Shown: positions 24,949 through 32,446 of the stretch, in pieces | How the letters are laid out: each line of letters begins with the position of its first letter | Numbering within the stretch: position 1 is the stretch's first letter | DNA from: Betaproteobacteria bacterium | GTDB taxonomy: Bacteria > Pseudomonadota > Gammaproteobacteria > Burkholderiales > Ferrovaceae | DNA length: 36,519 nt | Reading direction: 5' to 3' | Assembly (NCBI GenBank): GCA_028866015.1 | Contig: JAGWIW010000018.1 | Location: 1 to 36,519, forward strand | The notes under the pieces: model-generated | What the model was told of the DNA's origin: nothing | What the model saw: only the letters and a program-made list of their open reading frames with translations | Database searches by the model: none | Made by a program: the position numbers and the translations under genes

Positions 24949-25755
24949 ATGGCCGTGGACGTAGTGTATGTCGAAATTGCAAAGACGACGGTAGGCCCAT
25001 TTGTCGGTGCATTATTGGCATTTATATCCGTCAGAGTTCATGATAGCGCCAAGCGATATAGAGAAAATTTGGCGGCAGGAAATCTGGCGTTGTTCGCTAT
25101 CCAAAGTCAATACAATGATTTTTTGTTATTCAGAAAAAATTTCTATGTCGAGGTAAATAGAAATTTTAGCGCAATCCCAAATATCCCTATCTGGCTGTTA
25201 CTGCGCCCGGCATTTATTACCTTCGCTGGCCTTAAAATTAATTTTGAGTCTCTGGGCTATTTATTTGAGCGAGCCGGAAGGTTTAGAGTATTTGAAAATT
25301 TGAATTTGGCTCAACTTCGCTACCAAGACATGGAAAAGTTGACCGAGTTTATGAACGATAATGGAAGAGAAATACAGAAAATTGTGGAGAGTGTCCATAA
25401 AAAGTTCCCTCACGATCCTGCATTTTTACAACGAATAGACGAGGCTGTAGGCCCTCAGCTTAAAGGAGTAATGCATGGAGTTGTTGTCGGCGTTGGTCTA
25501 CGGGCAACCAAAGATGAGGAAAGCTATACACGTGCCTTCTCTGAATTAGCTGAGGCACTGAGGAAGGAGTTTTCCCCCAATCTTTTCCAAAAGGCAGTTG
25601 GCTTTTTTTTGCCAAAAAGATGGTTTCCTTGGGGTAATGTGCCTGAGTTACCAGACCTGAGATTGAGCGAAAATTTTCATAAAGAATCTTTGCCAAAATT
25701 ACCCGAACCTCTAATGCAGGAAGTGGAAGTAGCGGCACAAAATCGATCAAGGTGA
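24949..25755 (+). CDS. Unknown protein with an N-terminal hydrophobic segment (island cargo)
   Basis: 268 residues. One hydrophobic stretch (VGPFVGALLAFISV, about 16-29) near the N-terminus could be a membrane anchor; a second moderately hydrophobic region is at IPIWLLLRPAFITFAGL (about 80-96). The remainder is helical and charged and is probably cytoplasmic. I recognise no catalytic motif. It is AT-rich (codons such as AAA, ATA, TTT common), unlike the chromosome. It is the last plus-strand gene before the bidirectional terminator. A role in phage defence is possible because of the restriction system in the same island, but there is no direct evidence. Confidence 0.6.
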   Translation: MAVDVVYVEIAKTTVGPFVGALLAFISVRVHDSAKRYRENLAAGNLALFAIQSQYNDFLLFRKNFYVEVNRNFSAIPNIPIWLLLRPAFITFAGLKINFESLGYLFERAGRFRVFENLNLAQLRYQDMEKLTEFMNDNGREIQKIVESVHKKFPHDPAFLQRIDEAVGPQLKGVMHGVVVGVGLRATKDEESYTRAFSELAEALRKEFSPNLFQKAVGFFLPKRWFPWGNVPELPDLRLSENFHKESLPKLPEPLMQEVEVAAQNRSR

Positions 25756-25789
25756 AGGGGTGACGAAATAGAGATTCCTGTCACCCCTT
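25755..25789. terminator. Bidirectional hairpin terminator in the middle of the island
   Basis: AAGGGGTGAC (25755-25764) and GTCACCCCTT (25780-25789) form a perfect 10-bp stem with a 15-nt loop, starting at the last base of the plus-strand stop codon. A further GTCACCCCT follows at about 25805. It separates convergent genes (stop at 25755 and stop at 25838). Confidence 0.7.
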
Positions 25790-25837
25790 CCAAAGAGCAG
25801 TTTTGTCACCCCTGAAACCCTAATATCCATGCGGGTT

Positions 25838-26614
25838 TCAATGGGATAGGCCTACACCCGAACGAAGTTCGGGAGACGGGTCACATATAGAAGAAACATT
25901 ACTGGTCCGGCGCACTTTTGGAAGTTTGGCGAGCTGCTTTGCAACCAGGTTGCGCTGCAGGACTTCACCGGTCTTCATCTCATACAAGTCAGCCGTGCGC
26001 TGGGGCTTCCAATCCCCGAGTTCGGCACAAATCCACAGATCAACCCGTCGCTTGATCGTTGCGTCCTGCTCTTCCACAGAGCGCCTATCCTTCATTCGGA
26101 CCGACTCAGCTATGCGCTCACGGGCAAATGGGATGCGCTGGATCAGCCGTGATCGCCAACGAGCAACGGTCGTGAACTGAATCCAAGTGCATTCCAACTG
26201 CTGCTGGTCCGTAAGGTTGAGGGCAACGGCAACCTGCCCAGGCGACCGCCTTCCGGACCACAGGAGATAGCGGGCTGTAGCGGTATACTTTTGGTTCACC
26301 CAAATTCCCTTGGCTCGTTTCCAATGCGGCTCGTGGCGCGGGTATTGCGTCGCCACCCATTGCAAATCCAGCATGGCGAAAATTTGTCCGGACTCATGCC
26401 CGAACAACTCCCCGTCATTCATGTTCACTCCACGAAAGCACGGAGGGATACCTCGCCTGCTCAGTTCATGTCCGACGATCAGCGCCCTGGTTTCGTTCCT
26501 GTCCTCTATGTAGGTGTAGAGCTGGGACTTGAGGTTCCCAGAACTGGCCCTGCTAAGGGCCAGTTCCAGCCTTTCGATCCCAGTAGAGTCGTCAACTAAG
26601 CAGCTCAGATCCAT
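25838..26614 (-). CDS. Unknown protein of the integrase-side gene cluster
   Basis: 258 residues from ATG 26614 (MDLSCLVDDSTGIERL); an alternative ATG at 26647 gives 269. Both overlap the end of the preceding gene (by 23 or 56 bp), and 26614 is preferred for the smaller overlap. The sequence is basic and rich in Arg and Trp, with a TATARYLLWSGRRSPGQVAVAL segment and a C-terminal helical region (RRVDLWICAELGDWKPQRTA) that could bind DNA. I do not recognise the family; its place after AlpA-type and small genes is one where island replication or regulatory proteins are found. Confidence 0.6.
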   Translation of the reverse strand: MDLSCLVDDSTGIERLELALSRASSGNLKSQLYTYIEDRNETRALIVGHELSRRGIPPCFRGVNMNDGELFGHESGQIFAMLDLQWVATQYPRHEPHWKRAKGIWVNQKYTATARYLLWSGRRSPGQVAVALNLTDQQQLECTWIQFTTVARWRSRLIQRIPFARERIAESVRMKDRRSVEEQDATIKRRVDLWICAELGDWKPQRTADLYEMKTGEVLQRNLVAKQLAKLPKVRRTSNVSSICDPSPELRSGVGLSH

Positions 26615-26834
26615 GTGTCTCAACCCAGACTGGATAGTGATACTCATGGACGCCGGAGGGGTTGTCTACGATCCAAACATTTCGCCCTTGACGCTTTCCA
26701 AAGTAGATCGTGATTGACCCTAGTTCGAAGGTCTCAGCCACTTCAGTTTCTTGCAATGTCTTGCAAAAAACCTCATGGTTCACCAGATAGAATCCGGCTG
26801 AGTCGTTCATGTCAGTTTCGCTTGAGAAGTTCAT
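26592..26834 (-). CDS. Small unknown protein
   Basis: 80 residues, acidic (many Glu), beginning MNFSSETDMNDS. AGGAG lies 7 bases before the ATG. The start overlaps the previous gene's stop (ATGA, 26831-26834), so translation is coupled. No family recognised. Confidence 0.6.
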   Translation of the reverse strand: MNFSSETDMNDSAGFYLVNHEVFCKTLQETEVAETFELGSITIYFGKRQGRNVWIVDNPSGVHEYHYPVWVETHGSELLS

Positions 26835-27043
26835 TTGGTTGCTCCTTTCGAGGGGTTCAATTCGAATAGCCGATAGTCGGTGACTACTCTTTCAAGCCAG
26901 CCACTAGGAGATAACCCTTCGATGAAGGAGATCATCCTTAACTTATCAATCAGTTCGCCAGGGATTTTTAGGGTAACGGTGACTAAATCGAACGGCTCTT
27001 GGGTCAAGTCGACGATTTCCACCGTTTGGTTCAATTGATTCAT
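26831..27043 (-). CDS. Small unknown protein, possibly DNA-binding
   Basis: 70 residues. The segment VTVTLKIPGELIDKLRMISF is a beta strand followed by an amphipathic helix, loosely resembling ribbon-helix-helix regulators, but this is a weak resemblance. AGGAG precedes the ATG by 6-7 bases and the same AGGAGCAAC sequence is used by the next gene. It is 10 bp after the AlpA-type gene, so these genes form one operon. Confidence 0.55.
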   Translation of the reverse strand: MNQLNQTVEIVDLTQEPFDLVTVTLKIPGELIDKLRMISFIEGLSPSGWLERVVTDYRLFELNPSKGATK

Positions 27044-27053
27044 CTGTTGCTCC

Positions 27054-27260
27054 TTAGTGCATGGAAGAAGGGTTTGGCTTGCGGCTGGAAATCCATCGCA
27101 CTAGGTCGTTGCTATCCCAGCCAACTGCCGATAGGCCAAGCTTGATAGATTTGGGGAAGAGGCCAAGCCGCATGAGCCTATAGAGGCTGGCTCGGCTGAG
27201 GCCCACCAGATGTGAAACTTCTTGAATGCGGAGAATCCGCTGTTGTGTTTCCTGGGTCAT
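27054..27260 (-). CDS. AlpA-type regulator / excisionase-like protein
   Basis: 68 residues with a MerR-like winged helix: RILRIQEVSHLVGLSRASLYRLMRLGLFPKSIKLG and VGWDSNDLVRWISSR. This is the AlpA family, which in P4-like elements regulates integrase expression or acts as excisionase. GAGGAAAC precedes the ATG. It heads the minus-strand small-gene operon, behind an AT-rich region containing the 27315-27329 palindrome. Confidence 0.85.
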   Translation of the reverse strand: MTQETQQRILRIQEVSHLVGLSRASLYRLMRLGLFPKSIKLGLSAVGWDSNDLVRWISSRKPNPSSMH

Positions 27261-27314
27261 GTTTCCTCGTGTCGAGAGTGGTTAATCGAGCATTCATTCT
27301 CTCAACATGGGAAA

Positions 27315-27329
27315 CCTAAAAAAATTAGG
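27315..27329 (-). promoter_or_regulatory. Inverted repeat upstream of the AlpA-type gene
   Basis: CCTAA-AAAAA-TTAGG, perfect 5-bp arms, lies 55 bp upstream of the AlpA-type start codon in an AT-rich gap, where a promoter is expected. Operator function is a guess. Confidence 0.3.
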
Positions 27330-27357
27330 CGAAAATCAAATAGTTGATGCTGGTAAT

Positions 27358-27912
27358 TTATGGGCGTGCTTTGGGCCTTCCCCTCTTTCTTTGCTGACGT
27401 GCTCCAGCCTTAACGAGGAGGTTTTTCAGCCGATCCATGTTTGTTTTTTTGGTCTCTTTGCTTACAGGTTCACCCTCACTGCCGGATTTTGGATAAAGCG
27501 CCTTGTATGCTCTTTCAAGGCAGTCCAATTCATCACAACCAGACTCATGAGCAGTTACGTAGGCATAAATTGCTTGGTGTTCTCTCTTGTGCCGCACATT
27601 TTGTCGTCCTGGAGTCCTTGGTGAAAGACCTAAAATTTCTCTTGATATGTCTGGGTGGTCAATGTTTCTTTCGATGAAGTCTGCAATAAAGCATTGGAGT
27701 TTTGAGTCCGCTTTCCCAGTTCGCAGTTGATGGATAATGCGATCCAGTGTCATTGGGGCAAGGTATTCATCGTCAATTCCCATATGAGTCATGCCTGCTT
27801 TTAGCATGGCGATGAATCTGAAAATAGTCTCCGTGGCATATGCAGCCGATTCCTCAGCAGTCGGTGGGCTATGGTTAGGCTCTAAGGACAATCTTCCGCT
27901 GTTCGTATTCAT
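27358..27912 (-). CDS. Unknown protein coupled to the island integrase
   Basis: 184 residues, overlapping the integrase stop by 4 bp (ATGA). The protein is helical, with a YATETIFRFIAMLKAG helix, an acidic middle (ESGCDELDCLERAYKALYP) and a very basic C-terminus (RQQRKRGRPKARP) resembling an AT-hook. Translational coupling with the integrase suggests a helper role in integration, excision or its control. No family recognised. Confidence 0.65.
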   Translation of the reverse strand: MNTNSGRLSLEPNHSPPTAEESAAYATETIFRFIAMLKAGMTHMGIDDEYLAPMTLDRIIHQLRTGKADSKLQCFIADFIERNIDHPDISREILGLSPRTPGRQNVRHKREHQAIYAYVTAHESGCDELDCLERAYKALYPKSGSEGEPVSKETKKTNMDRLKNLLVKAGARQQRKRGRPKARP

Positions 27913-29147
27913 CCGTGAATTCTTCTGATTGCAGTAACTTTGTTGTTTTTTTCTGAGGCTTGGGGGTTACAGTAGTTGTCCCATTCCTGCATGAGATTAC
28001 GCCGCTTCTCAAACAAGTCTCCCCGGCGATAGGCAGCCTCCACAGCATTTCCGATGGTATGGGCCAGGGCCATTTCTGCCACTTCCCTGGGGTAGTTGGT
28101 TTGCTCGGCGCACCAGTCACGAAAAGTGGACCTGAACCCATGGGGAACTGCTTCCAAGCCCATTCGCTTGGTAACTGCAGACAAGGCCATATCAGACAGC
28201 ATCCCCCCTTTTGGGGCTGGGAACACGTAGGGGCTATCGGACGAAGGGAGCGCCCTAAGCAGGTCCAGGGCGCTTCGTGACAGGGGAACGCGGTGTTCTT
28301 TTTTAGCTTTCATCCGCTCCGCTGGGATTGTCCAGATACCGGCTGCGAGGTCGAATTCTGCCCAGGTTGCTCCGCGAACCTCTCCAGAACGGGCAGTGGT
28401 CAGGATGGCAAACTCCAGTGCCCTTGCACTTATGCCTCCTTTCTGGCGCAGGGAGACCATGAAATCGCCTAACTCCTGGTAGGGCAGGGCCGGATGATGC
28501 TGGACCTTGGCAATCTTTGATGGCTTGGCTAGGAGATGGTCCAGATTCCCTCTCCAGACTGCCGGATTTGCTCCCTGGCGGTATTTCCGGACCGTAGCCC
28601 ATGCAAGGACGGCCTCAATGCGCCCACGAAGCCTGGACGCGGTTTCTGTCTTGGTCTTCCAGATGGGGGCAAGGACACGCTCGATGTGGACCACGTCAAT
28701 GTCTGAAACCAGCATCTGCCCCAGGATGGGTTCTGCGTATTCCCGTAGGGTGTTGCGCCACTGGTCCCCATGCTTCCGGTTGCTCCATTCCTCTGATTTG
28801 GCATTCAGGAAATGGATCACAGCATCAGCGAAGGTCACTTGCTTGGCTTGTTCGGCTAAGAGCTTGCTCCGGGCAGATTCAGCCTCGGCAACCGGGTCCA
28901 AACCCGCCTTGATCATGTCCCTGGCATCCCGAGCCTTGTTCCTGGCATCGGCTAGGGTAACTGCTGGGTAGCCCCCAAGACCTATATCCCGACGTTTGGA
29001 GCCGACTGTGGCTCGGAGAATCCAGTTCCGGCTTCCGGTGTCTGAAACGCGCAGAAGAAGGCCAGGAACGCCTCCAACGGGGTGATAACCAGGTTCTGTG
29101 ATCCTTGAGACGGCAAGGGGACCAAGTTCCTTGGCAATTTTTGGCAT
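27909..29147 (-). CDS. P4-type tyrosine integrase of the tRNA-Ser island
   Basis: Site-specific recombinase responsible for integration at the tRNA-Ser 3' end. 412 residues: an N-terminal DUF4102-like arm-binding domain (GVPGLLLRVSDTGSRNWILR, LGGYPAVTLADARNKARDAR), a SAM-like core-binding domain (about 110-200), and a catalytic domain with TTARSGEVRGATW (Arg I), VPHGFRSTFRDW (His-x-x-Arg) and LAHTIGNAVEAAYRRGD (His and the nucleophilic Tyr). All key residues are present. Unlike most such islands the gene sits at the end away from the tRNA, 180 bp from attR, and reads toward the tRNA. Confidence 0.95.
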   Translation of the reverse strand: MPKIAKELGPLAVSRITEPGYHPVGGVPGLLLRVSDTGSRNWILRATVGSKRRDIGLGGYPAVTLADARNKARDARDMIKAGLDPVAEAESARSKLLAEQAKQVTFADAVIHFLNAKSEEWSNRKHGDQWRNTLREYAEPILGQMLVSDIDVVHIERVLAPIWKTKTETASRLRGRIEAVLAWATVRKYRQGANPAVWRGNLDHLLAKPSKIAKVQHHPALPYQELGDFMVSLRQKGGISARALEFAILTTARSGEVRGATWAEFDLAAGIWTIPAERMKAKKEHRVPLSRSALDLLRALPSSDSPYVFPAPKGGMLSDMALSAVTKRMGLEAVPHGFRSTFRDWCAEQTNYPREVAEMALAHTIGNAVEAAYRRGDLFEKRRNLMQEWDNYCNPQASEKNNKVTAIRRIHG

Positions 29148-29175
29148 GGGCTGTTTTTCTCGCTAGGTATCTTTA

Positions 29176-29197
29176 ACCAACATCCGAACCAACAAAA
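29176..29197 (+). repeat. Right copy of the 22-bp sub-terminal island repeat
   Basis: ACCAACATCC-GA-ACCAACAAAA, between the integrase start and attR; pairs with 21635-21656. The remaining part of the 29148-29325 gap shows no gene. Confidence 0.55.
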
Positions 29198-29325
29198 AAA
29201 GTGAGGTCGGATGATACGGGGTGACACCCGGAAAAACAAACAACGTTCTGAAACCCGCGTAGAATATGCGTAAGCGGCGAATTAAGAGAAATTAACTTGT
29301 TTCAAGGTGTCTCCCATAAGGTAGA

Positions 29326-29342
29326 CTCTCTCTCCGCCAAAT
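29326..29342 (+). repeat. Right attachment site (attR) of the tRNA-Ser island
   Basis: CTCTCTCTCCGCCAAAT, identical to 21576-21592. It is a remnant of the tRNA 3' end and marks the return to chromosomal sequence. Confidence 0.85.
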
Positions 29343-29408
29343 ACCACCCATCACGTTGTTTCGCGTGATGGGCGCCACCGTCAGAGACACAACATTCCGG
29401 TGCGCATC

Positions 29409-30140
29409 ATGAAAAATGTCACAGTCACGGAAGGCTTCGGCCTCCTTTTCCTGTCGTGCGCATCCGGTTGTACGGATGTGCTGGCATTCATGAAGCTGGG
29501 TGACGTATTCACTTCAGGCATGACTGGAAACGTGGCCCTTCTCGCCATCGCCATCAGCAAAGGGCACATGCTGGCCGCAGTGCATTCCTTGCTGGCTTTT
29601 GCCGGCTTCATTTTTGGCGCTGCCATGACGGCCGCCCTGTACGACCCTGACCCGGCCAACCTGCGCAGACTACCCCATGTGCGCCCCCTGTTTTGGCTCG
29701 AAATCGGATGCCTGGCTGGTTTTGCACTGATTTGGCATGTTGCGGATGGTCCAACTGATGAAGGGGTGGCCGTGTATATGTTGATCCTGCTGTCCGCCAT
29801 CGGCATGGGAATCCAGGGGGTGACTGCTCGCAACATAGGGCCGGCCGGCATCAGTACCATCGTATTTACCAGCACCCTCATCAACATCGTCATTTTTTTC
29901 ACTCATTCGCTGCTGCATGACAACGCCACCCCCAGGCCTGCACCGGACCCCCGCCATCAGGTGGGCACATTTGCAGCTTATGCTCTCGGCGCAGTAGTTT
30001 CGGGGCTGCTGATATGGCACGGCATCAGCTTGTTTGCCTGGCTGCCCCTGCTTTGCGTGGTACTGGCCCTGTTCAGCTATGAGTTGGCCCATCGCTACGA
30101 TCATGCACCTGCTCGGGCAACTCGCAACGACCGGTCTTAG
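29409..30140 (+). CDS. DUF1275 (YoaK-like) membrane protein
   Basis: 243 residues from ATG 29409 (a GTG at 29400 is also in frame). Six or so hydrophobic segments and the family hallmarks LSCASGCTDVLAFMKLGDVFTSGMTGNVALLA and MGIQGVTARNIGPAGISTIVFTSTL identify DUF1275, a family of inner-membrane proteins of unknown transport function. It begins 66 bp beyond the attR of the island. No partner gene is obvious. The 30141-30376 stretch after it holds nothing that I recognise. Confidence 0.88.
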   Translation: MKNVTVTEGFGLLFLSCASGCTDVLAFMKLGDVFTSGMTGNVALLAIAISKGHMLAAVHSLLAFAGFIFGAAMTAALYDPDPANLRRLPHVRPLFWLEIGCLAGFALIWHVADGPTDEGVAVYMLILLSAIGMGIQGVTARNIGPAGISTIVFTSTLINIVIFFTHSLLHDNATPRPAPDPRHQVGTFAAYALGAVVSGLLIWHGISLFAWLPLLCVVLALFSYELAHRYDHAPARATRNDRS

Positions 30141-30376
30141 CGTTTCAAGTCAGGAATGACCATGCGCATATTTGCACGCAAATTAGCACTCTCGGTATCA
30201 CAGCCTCGTTAACCTGCTGCACAGCTACCGCTTTACGTGGGTCATGATTTTGACGCTGGAATCTTCTCGGCAAACGTCGTCAGGGGGGAAAACCACACAG
30301 GCATTGTTCGTGGTTGCGCCTGGTCAAACTCCAGCCGCTAGTTGATGGAAATACCCGCAGACTACCGCTGGGAACA

Positions 30377-30637
30377 TCAAGTCTGCACTTTGCTCAAGGC
30401 GAGGGCTTCTGTCTGAAGTGCCTTGAAGGATGCCTCCCAGGCCCCTGCATGCGGTTTTGAAAGCACAAGCCTTCGCACAATGGATTCCAACTGCTTGTTT
30501 CGCTTCATCAACTGCTCGTAATCTTCTGCCAGTACCACCCGAACCGGGCGGTCCTGGCAGATCCCCACACAGGGACGATCCACATCGATTTTTCCACAAC
30601 CGATGCACTGCCATCCCTCATAAATTTCAGTCATCAT
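30377..30637 (-). CDS. Small Cys-rich protein, unknown
   Basis: 86 residues from ATG 30637 (or 85 from the adjacent ATG at 30634), preceded by a GGAGGGCGGGG stretch. The frame is open to 30751 inside the neighbouring gene, but the Pro-rich gene there makes that start unlikely. YEGWQCIGCGKIDVDRPCVG and CQDRPV give a C-x2-C-x8-C-x3-C set that could bind zinc or an Fe-S cluster, followed by a helical segment (EDYEQLMKRNKQLESIVRRL), possibly a coiled coil. I have seen similar small unnamed proteins in betaproteobacteria; function unknown. Its start overlaps the upstream gene's stop. Confidence 0.7.
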   Translation of the reverse strand: MMTEIYEGWQCIGCGKIDVDRPCVGICQDRPVRVVLAEDYEQLMKRNKQLESIVRRLVLSKPHAGAWEASFKALQTEALALSKVQT

Positions 30638-30977
30638 CCCACCCCCGCCCTCCGTAGTAGTACGGGGCAGGATAAGCCGGCTGTACATAGACGGGTTGCG
30701 GGTATGCATAGGCCGGGGGAGGCGCAGGCACATAGACTTGTGGAGGGGCAATAACTGCTGGGGCGGGTGCTGCGTACACAGGGGCCTGCTGCGCCATCAT
30801 CCCGCCAAGAATCCCTCCCACCAGTGCTGATCCAATCGCCCAGCCAGCACCATCCCCATCACCACCCCATTCTCCTCCTCGCCAGCCGCCACGCCCGCCT
30901 TCTCCCCCACGCCAACCATCCGCATAGGCAAGATTGCAAGCAAGGCCCACGAGCAGTGCGATCATCAGTTTTTTCAT
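30627..30977 (-). CDS. Secreted Gly-rich / Pro-Tyr-rich protein
   Basis: 116 residues from ATG 30977 (KKLMIALLVGLACNLAYA signal peptide). AGAGG sits 9 bases upstream; an ATG at 30995 is in frame but would place that site inside the gene. The mature part is a Gly/Trp/Arg-rich segment (WRGGEGGRGGWRGGEWGG), one hydrophobic glycine-zipper-like helix (WAIGSALVGGILGGMM) and a PAPA/PxYxYP tail ending in GGRGWDDD. It looks like a surface or envelope-associated structural protein. Overlaps the next gene by 11 bp. Confidence 0.75.
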   Translation of the reverse strand: MKKLMIALLVGLACNLAYADGWRGGEGGRGGWRGGEWGGDGDGAGWAIGSALVGGILGGMMAQQAPVYAAPAPAVIAPPQVYVPAPPPAYAYPQPVYVQPAYPAPYYYGGRGWDDD

Positions 30978-31127
30978 GTCATCATTCCTCTTCAATTACG
31001 CTCCTCTTGCTACAAGAACGGGCAGTTGATCCAGCGCGTTGACTTTAAAAAATCCATCGCGCGAAAATAGCCGTCACAATAATATACGCTCATTCTCCCT
31101 TCTTGTTTTTGCTTGAGGAATTGATTC

Positions 31128-31595
31128 ATGGAAACCAAGCCACCACTACCTCCCTTCACAGTGGAAACAGCAACCCAAAAAGTCCGCATGGCCGAAGACG
31201 CCTGGAATTCAAGGGATCCTGACCGCGTCGTTCAGGTTTATACGGAAGACACCCGGTGGCGAAATCGCGCAGAGTTTCCCGTTGGGCGCGAAGCCGTGCG
31301 AGCATTTCTGCAACGCAAGTGGGCCAAGGAGCTGGATTACCGACTAATCAAGGAGCTCTGGGCTACCACGGGCAATCGTATCGCTGTGCGTTTCGCTTAC
31401 GAATGGCATGACGACTCGGGCCATTGGTTTCGCAGCTATGGCAACGAAAACTGGGAATTCAATGAGTTCGGCTTGATGCAGAGACGCTTTGCCAGCATCA
31501 ATGACCTGCCGATCAAAGCAGAGGACAGGAAATTTCACTGGCCGTTGGGACGCCGCCCGGACGATCATCCTGGCTTATCAGAACTGGGGCTCTGA
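31128..31595 (+). CDS. DUF1348 / SnoaL-like (NTF2 fold) protein
   Basis: 155 residues. The [29 protein letters not shown] start, [26 protein letters not shown] and the FASINDLPI end are the DUF1348 pattern, a single-domain NTF2-like fold. No catalytic activity is established for the family. It is transcribed alone; the 67-bp gap to the convergent methyltransferase shows no strong hairpin. Confidence 0.85.
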   Translation: METKPPLPPFTVETATQKVRMAEDAWNSRDPDRVVQVYTEDTRWRNRAEFPVGREAVRAFLQRKWAKELDYRLIKELWATTGNRIAVRFAYEWHDDSGHWFRSYGNENWEFNEFGLMQRRFASINDLPIKAEDRKFHWPLGRRPDDHPGLSELGL

Positions 31596-31662
31596 GTCCC
31601 TTTTCTCATAACCCACCCGGCCCGGCTTTACCCTTGCGCAAATTCCACCACGAATAACCGCT

Positions 31663-32409
31663 TCACGTAGGGGATTGTGATGGAATCCGATAAATCAAGA
31701 GCCGGGTTTTTCGCCTATCGGCAACAGTGATCACTTGCTCGGGGAGCACTCCAGGAATTTCAAAACTGTTGCTTACCAGAAGTGCCCCCGGCCTCATTTC
31801 AGCCAATGCTTTTCGCCAGACCTCCACCATGGGGACAGGGGAAAGGAACACATAGACCACATCAGAAAAGCCCCAGGGCATGTGCCAAAGGCTTTTCCGC
31901 ACTACTGCGCAATTCGGTAGACCGCGTGTTTTCATCCAGGCCAGCAGCCATGGCAACGGGGCGATTTCCAAACCTTCGAAACGGAGGCTTGGGGCATTCA
32001 GTGCCAGCCAACGCAGCAAAAAACCTGTTCCGCATCCAGCATCCAACACCCGAACGGCTCCTTCCGTTTGGATCAGATTCAGGAGAGCATCGGCTGTTGG
32101 TCTATTGGTCAGATACAGGGGGACTCGACTTCTGAAGCTGGTCCAGTATATGGCCAGCAATAGAGCGAACCCTGCCAGAAACCAGATCGACGAGAAATGT
32201 TGCCTGCTCGCAAGGATGATCGATGGCAAGAACAGAACGTGAAGCGGGAACCACCAACGCGGCCCCCGCAAGATCCAGGTGATGGCTGCTGCTACCCCCC
32301 CCTGGATCAAGGCGAACGCCAGCAAGGAGTGAATCGGAAAAAGCCGCGTCAGTAAAAGCCCGTATGCAGCCAGTACTCCCAACAGCTGTCCAGCGAAGAA
32401 CCAGTGCAT
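31663..32409 (-). CDS. Membrane-anchored class I SAM-dependent methyltransferase
   Basis: 248 residues. Three hydrophobic segments occupy about residues 1-90 (e.g. LLGVLAAYGLLLTRLF, LAFALIQGGVAAAITWIL, FLAGFALLLAIYWTSF). A Rossmann methyltransferase domain follows with motif I VLDAGCGTGFLLRWLA and EGLEIAPLPWLLAW, FSDVVYVFLSP and RPGALLVSNSFEIPG. The substrate is unknown. It lies 37 bp after the giant surface protein gene on the same strand with no visible terminator between them, so cotranscription is possible. Confidence 0.82.
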   Translation of the reverse strand: MHWFFAGQLLGVLAAYGLLLTRLFPIHSLLAFALIQGGVAAAITWILRGPRWWFPLHVLFLPSIILASRQHFSSIWFLAGFALLLAIYWTSFRSRVPLYLTNRPTADALLNLIQTEGAVRVLDAGCGTGFLLRWLALNAPSLRFEGLEIAPLPWLLAWMKTRGLPNCAVVRKSLWHMPWGFSDVVYVFLSPVPMVEVWRKALAEMRPGALLVSNSFEIPGVLPEQVITVADRRKTRLLIYRIPSQSPT

Positions 32410-32446
32410 ATATAAATCATCAGCCCGTGATTAAACCCGATGCTCC

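Larger units (their letters stand above)
21576..29342. mobile_element. Genomic island integrated in tRNA-Ser(GCU)
   Basis: Bounded by the 17-bp duplication CTCTCTCTCCGCCAAAT at 21576-21592 (tRNA 3' end) and 29326-29342. Plus-strand cargo on the left: DNA methyltransferase, BstYI-like endonuclease, two secreted proteins, one unknown gene. Minus-strand genes on the right: P4-type integrase, 184-residue protein, AlpA-type regulator, three small or unknown genes. The two sets converge at a hairpin at 25755-25789. Composition is mosaic: 24.3-25.7 kb is AT-rich, 23.6-24.3 kb and the integrase are GC-rich. The intact integrase suggests the island may still be able to excise. Confidence 0.9.

Noticed and set aside
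21576..29342. Depletion of RGATCY sites as a sign of long-term restriction
   Set aside because: By eye several GGATCC and AGATCC sites remain in the window (e.g. near 1022, 14950, 16499, 20868, 26608), so no avoidance can be claimed without a proper count.
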